Below are positions 58,736 through 64,000 of a DNA stretch of 64,000 nt, one piece after another. Source of the DNA: Lithodes maja (taxonomy: Eukaryota; Arthropoda; Malacostraca; Decapoda; Lithodidae); the NCBI GenBank assembly GCA_037953745.1, contig JBAKBP010010336.1:1-64000 (forward strand), given 5' to 3'. Each line of letters begins with the position of its first letter. Positions within the stretch are counted from its first letter, which is position 1. The notes under the pieces were generated by a model. That model was not told the DNA's origin. It made no database searches and worked only from the letters and a program-made list of their open reading frames with translations. Position numbers and translations under genes: made by a program.

Positions 58736-60510
58736 GAACGGCCGGCAGTCGGGTCAGGGATACCCAGGGTGACGCGGAACCGGGCGGCAACAAAAGCCGG
58801 GGAACGGCGGCCCACAGGCCCAATGTGGCGGGAGACCATCGGCCACACCGACGGAAGGGAAGCAGAGGCCACAGCCACCGCCGAGGAACCAGGGCCATGG
58901 AGCAGCACAACCACCAGGGCCAGACACGGGCCACACAGAGCAGGGAGGTAGGCCGTAGAGGACACAAAGAGCGAGTGGCGCAAGCAGGACATGTGGCTCA
59001 CCAAGCACGGGGAGCGACAACCAAGGCGAAAGCAAAGCGGCCGACCAGCACGAGAAGAACACACACCAGAATCAGCACGTCGAAGGTGTAAGTGTAGAGA
59101 ATGTCCAAGAAGAACCAGGGAAGGAGCATGGGGAAACAGGAACACACATGCAAACAGGCATCTGTACTCACCCTAAACCGGGAGCACAGAGGTAGGTGAG
59201 GAGGGCGGCCGAGGCGGAAGAGCATCAGCAGAACCTGCAAAGATGGAGAAAGTGTTAACCACCACTCAACATCTTATATGCAGGGCCTATAACACCAGGA
59301 AAGTGCATACACCAATATAGTATCAGGCAACAATATGACACAAAAAAGGGTCAACAGTGAAAGCCAACTATAACCGCAAATTTGCGGGCCAATGGAGGTA
59401 GATCCGTACCGACACAAACCCCCCACATCGTCACGCGACCCCCCAGCGATCTCCGCAAATTTGCGGGGAGCCGAAACGACCCAGAGGGCCGAATCGAGCA
59501 CTCCGCAAATTTGCGGGACCTGCCAAGAGGGCCCGGTGCCGAACAAGCAAGAGGGGCGTCTAGGAAAACCAAAAAAGGCCGGCAAACAAGCGTCAACTCC
59601 TTATGAACTCCAAGCGAAGATGACCGTGACCATCTAGCTGAGCAGTGTCTTCCTTGATAATATCCTGACTCGACCGGTCAAGGGAGAGGCAAGGAAGGCA
59701 CACCAGGGGAGAGGAGGCACATCCCCTGGGAACCACCCAACCCACAGAGATAGAGCAAAGCCCATGAGGAGAAGTGGCAGGTTGGGTGGTTTGGCACAAC
59801 AGGGGCCCCCGTGGGGTACCCCAGGATTGGGCAAAAGTTATGAAAGGATGGAGGTGAAAACAGGAAGGGAAACACAAAAAACCAGTAATGAAACTGGTGA
59901 GAAAAAGGGTGGCCTAGCCGCGAGTAGAGAATGTGTCAGGGGCGTAAAAACCCTGTGGAGTGAGGGAGAGGCCCCCGTGGGGTACCTCTGGGTATCACGA
60001 ACCACTAAGCGCCCAGGCCCTTGAGACACAGTGAAGGCTCGAAAGGGGGGACTCGGGAATAACGCTAGTTATGCGGCTGACACAAACCTACAAACAGCAC
60101 CGCCACCACGAAATCTCAGATTGTGAACCAACTGTACACCTAGGCTATGAAAAAAATGAGAACTCATAAGGGCATAGCAATTCCTGAATGATAAACAAGC
60201 TAGGCTAATTGAAGCTAAAAGCTAAACTATGCCCAGACTAACAGGAAAAAAGAATATGAAAAGAGAAAGAATGAAAACATATAGACGGGGAACGCCAAGC
60301 GCCCCCGTACCTTCGGTAGCTATTTCCACACGCGTCTCCATTAAACACACTAAGGAGCCCATTTAGGTGTGTCCTAGATCACGTAACATCTGTCTAGCAA
60401 AAAGAAGGCCAGAAAAGCCGAAACGAACCTAAAACAGGGTGAATTGAAGGAGCACAACAAAAGCGGACTCAATCAATGGAGGTGCGTGAAAAAATGATAA
60501 CAAGAGAGGG
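58736..60510 (-). other. DIRS-2 5' region without a recognised gene
   Basis: GC-rich then more balanced sequence between the SINE and the right terminal repeat. It holds three copies of a 14-bp palindrome (59374-59516) and two copies of GGCCCCCGTGGGGTACC (59804-59820 and 59969-59985). ORFs here have no domain. It may be leader or regulatory sequence of DIRS-2, or another old insertion. Confidence 0.4.
59374..59516. repeat. Three copies of a perfect palindrome CCGCAAATTTGCGG
   Basis: Located at 59374-59387, 59453-59466 and 59503-59516, with starts 79 and 50 bp apart. The sequences between are unrelated to each other, so this is not a simple tandem repeat. Confidence 0.85.
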
Positions 60511-60795
60511 TCGCTCATGCGCACGTTCGACAGTGATCTGCACATGACGGAACACGGGATGGGCCTTAAGCGGTAACTAAGGTAAACCCCTTTTTCTTCT
60601 CTTCTATGCTTTTTTCACCTTCGGTGGTAGTTTTGGTTAATGTACAACGTCTCCTAGAGCAAGATAAGGAGTAGACTCTAGACGTTTTCTTTTTAACCGC
60701 GGTTGGAATGACGACATAGCAGTCAAAATAGACAAGTCGTCATTGCAATTAGGTTAATAGCCTTGACGTTGGATTTGCCAAGACTACTAACAAAT
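60511..60795 (-). repeat. DIRS-2 inverted terminal repeat, right arm (MITE-free)
   Basis: Inverted match to the left arm. At 60566-60569 it has a single TTAA in GGGCC-TTAA-GCGGT, the empty version of the site that holds the MITE in the left arm. Confidence 0.85.
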
Positions 60796-62560
60796 ATACT
60801 GATTTGGCTATACTGCCTCATATTGCCTGTCTCACCTCCACTGGTGGGTAATGCTTCCCCCATTTTTCAGTGCTGTGATGCCGGCTCCTCCCTGCTCTCG
60901 GCCGACATGTCATGCCCTTGTCAAGGCCTAGGCCACATGGCTTTTTCACTTGACTTGGTTTTCAGCGCCCTGTTCTGCCACCTTTTTTCATTGTACCTAG
61001 ACAGGACTCCTTGGACGACAGCTGCTTGGCTGTTTCCTCTCCCTTGTGTCCTCCTTCGGTACCTAGTTTCCGCCCTACAGGTGCCTCCTAGTATACTAAG
61101 TGGCCCCCCAGGACCTCCTGAAAAGTCCTGGGACTCGACCCAAAGTGGCGATTGTCCTGTGTGTATTGGATTCCCTCCCCTTCCCTATTTCCTCTAATAG
61201 GGTTCTGTTGGGTTGCTCACACTTGACCTTTTTCCTTCCTGCCGGCGTGACCTTCACCGCTTCGCCCCCTCCTCCCTCCGCTCTCCCGGAGGGTTCTCAG
61301 GTATTTTGGGTGGGGTCTTTTTTTCCCCAAAGGACTTGGACCTGTTTACCAGGGTTGGGTCTTGCCAAATGGGCTTGTCCCAGCCCTGGTGTTTGTGGTC
61401 TACTGTGTGGGTGTCTTTTAATTGACTTTCCTTGCTACTTGGCATCTTCCTGGATATTGTCTTACTTGGGTTTCAACTGCTATTTTGGCTCTACTGCCTC
61501 ATACTTTTCCCCTGTCTCACCTCCACTGGTGTGTGACGCTCCCCCCCCCATTTTTCGGTGCCCTACTGACGGCTCCTCCCTGCTTCCGCCTGACATGCTT
61601 TCGGTCGGGGGTGCTGCCTCCGTGCGGCCTGCTACGCCAAGGATGTCTACGACCCCCGCCGATGTGCTGTTTGTCTCTCCGCCCTTCACCTCCTGGATGC
61701 ACCCTGCTTCGGAGGAAGGCCGACGGGCCTAGATCGCCTCACTGGCGAGGATCTCCTGGTGTCCTCTGGCTCTTCATCTTTTCTAGAATTCCGCTATACA
61801 AGCAAATTTTCTACTTTTTTATGTACCCTGTATGTCTGTATCTGGGAGTCGGCCACATCGCCTTTTTTCTCGGTTATTGATGGAGTTGGTGCCCTGTCTC
61901 AGTTTGAATGTACATATGGTCCTGGATATGGCTACTTGGCTGATTTCCTATCCTCTGTGTCCTCCTGTGCTTCATTTCCGCCCTACAGACGGCCTTCTAG
62001 TGTACTAGGTCGGGTCAGGGACCTGTTGCCTAGTCCCAGGACTCTGCTCGCGTGGCGATTGTCCTGTGTGTCTTGGATTCCCCCTCCTATTTGTACCGCT
62101 TAGGTGTCGGGTAGCTCACACTTGACTTTTTACTGCCAGGGGGGTTCGGCCTTGACTCCGCGTTGTGTTTACACACATTTTCCGCCAAACAGGCAGGGTG
62201 TCATCTGCCTCTTCCTCTTTCTATAGAACCTCGCTCCACAGGTGGGTTTTATAGTCTTGGATGTACCCTGTGCCCTGTATCTGTCACCAGGAATCGGCCA
62301 CGTGTCTTTTTCCTCTGGTTCTTTATGCCCTTTGCATTCATATGCACCCAGGGACCGGCTGCTTCGCTGGGTTTCCCCCCCTTGATGTGTCCTCTGTTAA
62401 TTTCCTTCTGTGCCTCGAATCTGCTCCACAGTTGGCCTCTTGCTCCTAGATCGCCGCAGAGCCTCGCTGACAGGTCCCAGGCCTCCGCTCACGTGGCGTT
62501 GGTCCTGTGTGTATTGGATTCCCTCCTTTCTTCATTGACCTTTTACCGTCCATCCCCGCC
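60796..62560 (+). repeat. Repeat region R, right part, imperfect tandem units
   Basis: Continues R after the DIRS-2 insertion (CTACTGCCTCATATTGCC near 60813 against CTACTGCCTCATACTTTTCC near 61490). The block CCTGTGTGTNTTGGATTCC recurs at about 61156, 62063 and 62503 (and 48629), each preceded by GTGGCG and with GCCCTACAG-type and GGCCACATNGC blocks upstream, giving units of roughly 0.45 or 0.9 kb. T-rich on the plus strand. No convincing ORF. Confidence 0.65.
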
Positions 62561-64000
62561 GTGGCCTCCACTTTTGTGTCTCGCCTGCTGCTCCGCTCCT
62601 CGGACTTCACTGGGTTCTTCAGCCCTACGTTGCATTCGCTTTTCCTGCCCGGTCCAGAACGTTCACCACCCGTTGCCGTCGCCTGGTTCGGGTGGTTTCT
62701 CTGCTCGTCAGCCCCTGCCGACGTCCACAGCCACCTCCTCCTGCCGGCCCTTTTACGTCCGGGACTGACGTTCCTGGGGGTGGCTTGGCAGGAGGCTTTC
62801 TTGCTTGTGCTAGGCGACACATGCTCCGCACGATGGGAGGTCGTGGCGAAGCCCTCGTCGTCCTCCTCCAACCATGCGAGTAGTGGTCCGTCGCTGGCAA
62901 GCAGCCCTGGGGCTTGGGCTATGAGATGGGCCGCGGGGGGCGTTGTATACGCTCCTCCCGTGGCCGTTCGTACCCGGTTTGCCATTCCGTCCTGTGGGTG
63001 GACTCTGCTGGCAAGTTCCGGGACCCTCGTCCTCCGCTGCCTTGCTCGGACGGGAGGGGGACAGGCCGGAGCGTGAGGCCCGCTCTCCGTTTTCGTCAGG
63101 ACGGCCAGGTGGACGGGGGTTTGGCCATGGTAGTTCCTTTCTCCATGACACCTTAAGGGAGGCAATGCTCCGCACAACGCGTTGCTCCTCCTGGCCCATA
63201 CCCTCTCCCCTCAACCAGCCGTCTCATTGACTTGGTGGTGGGCCTGACGCAAAGCGCCCGCACCGGCTTCTCCCGCCCCCACTTCCTGCGCTAGCCACGC
63301 CGGTCGTGGGCACGACGGGGTATAGTAGGGTCTGGCCTGGAGGTGGAGGTCTCAACCTCCTCTCGGGCGCCCTCCCCGTCATCGACGCAGTGTCTCAGGA
63401 GGTGGCCCAGGTACTCCGGTCCATGTATGGGGGAGGTGCCGTCGCGATAACATCTCCACACATTGTGTCCTGGCCACACTCGCTGTAGTCGTCCGTGTCA
63501 CAGGCCTGGGGTTCACCATCGCTATTTCACATGGCGGTCCTCCCACCTTCACACTGGGAGCCATGGAACCTCCACTGTGCTCCTGTTCCCCCGGGTCGGG
63601 TGTCCACGTCCACACTTGTCGTGTTCTGCCCGTTCTCGTTCACGAACGTGTTCTGGGTGTTTTCCCGGCTGGGATCTTTACCTTGGGCGGCACTGACCGT
63701 GCCTTTAGGCCAGCTCGGACTCGACTACCTTGTTCTACTGGTCCCCTAACACTTCCCTGTATCGCCCCCCCCCTTTACTGGCTGTGGCCGGTACCGCGCT
63801 TGCTACATATGAGACTATCACACTGGGTCGCTCGGGGCTCGCTCGCGGCAGCGGTGCCCTGGCCTGCTCCCCCGGCGGCCATCTGGATAGCCACAGATGC
63901 GTTGTGTGAGGGGGGTGGGGCTCCCGATCTAACATGGGTCTTCGCCACCACGGCAAGTGGTCAGGGCTCTTCGCTTTCGCGTCCGGGCCATGATCCTGTT
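62561..64000 (+). pseudogene. Second DIRS-2-like copy, plus strand, RT end and RNase H start, runs off the window
   Basis: Blocks in the plus direction match DIRS-2: VLATLAVVVRVTGLGFTIA near 63460-63530 against GAALTVVRTVARLGF, and WVARGSLAAAVPWPAP, AIWIATDALCEGGG near 63850-63915 against WVAPGSLSAAVPWSAP and VWVATDPSS. Nucleotide similarity in the last block is obvious (CGGGGCTCGCTCGCGGCAGC against CGGGCTCGCTCTCTGCGGC). The earlier part, 62.6-63.4 kb, is GC-rich without clear motifs. Frames are broken. The element probably continues beyond 64000. Confidence 0.6.

Larger units (their letters stand above)
52123..60795 (-). mobile_element. DIRS-2: DIRS-type element with inverted terminal repeats and internal complementary region
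   Basis: Ends at 52123 (GGGAGGTTTGACG) and about 60795 (CTACTAACAAAT). Inverted terminal repeats of about 280 bp, an internal complementary region at 53015-53127 that joins the reverse complements of both ends, and decayed minus-strand RT, RNase H and tyrosine recombinase regions give the full DIRS layout. It is inserted in repeat region R, which resumes at 60796. The left arm holds a 479-bp MITE. The coding part is GC-rich, with an A-poor sense strand, and is broken by frameshifts. At about 8.2 kb without the MITE it is long for DIRS. Confidence 0.85.

Noticed and set aside
1..64000. CRISPR array or bacterial defence system
   Set aside because: Repeats have eukaryotic transposon features (TTAA or TA target sites, LINE tails, LTR) and none has regular repeat-spacer structure; no cas-like or operon-like gene arrangement is seen.

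Overview
The window looks like a slice of a large arthropod nuclear genome, most likely a decapod crustacean. This is inferred from the mix of transposable elements: DIRS-type elements, a Gmr1-like gypsy element, a SINE with the sequence TTCACCTAGCTGTAAATAG that I associate with decapods, and TTAGG-like repeats. I see no convincing host gene, no tRNA or rRNA gene apart from tRNA-derived repeats, and no CRISPR array. Almost every base can be assigned to mobile DNA, much of it nested. Family names (L-A to L-F, DIRS-1/2, TTAA-1/2/3, R) are local labels; clade assignments come from motifs read by eye, not from a database search.

Layout. 1-11 kb: three same-strand copies of one LINE family (L-A). 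Copy 1 is broken by a stop and a frameshift, copy 2 (5.2-9.5 kb) has two intact overlapping ORFs, and copy 3 is 5'-truncated and dead. A fragment of another LINE lies between copies 1 and 2. 11.5-13.7 kb: an RTE-like LINE tail, simple repeats, a tRNA-like SINE head and a hairpin. 13.75-18.5 kb (minus): the 3' half of a Ty3/gypsy element whose integrase precedes RT-RNase H, with a 1.8-kb LTR. 18.5-25.1 kb (minus): an I-like LINE with both ORFs open. 25.5-38.6 kb (minus): one old DIRS element (DIRS-1) cut into many pieces by LINEs, a pogo-type MITE, a foldback element and a stack of TTAA-flanked elements. 38.6-42.4 kb: nested TTAA elements and a satellite-like array. 43.2-52.1 kb: three truncated LINEs inserted in a repeated region (R). 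52.1-60.8 kb: DIRS-2, with inverted terminal repeats and the internal complementary region diagnostic of DIRS; its coding region is GC-rich and decayed. 60.8-64 kb: region R resumes and runs into a second, plus-strand DIRS-2-like copy.

How the parts fit together. The window carries its own controls. Several insertions have a related uninterrupted copy elsewhere in the same 64 kb (TTAA-1 in the DIRS-2 arm, TTAA-1 in TTAA-2, TTAA-2 in TTAA-1, TTAA-1 in the I-like LINE, a LINE in R), so target sites and insertion order can be read directly. The best candidates for something unusual are the reversed-order gypsy pol, the DIRS-2 internal complementary region that keeps end-specific variants, the TTAA family with paired variable boxes at one end, and the A-poor sense strand of DIRS-2.
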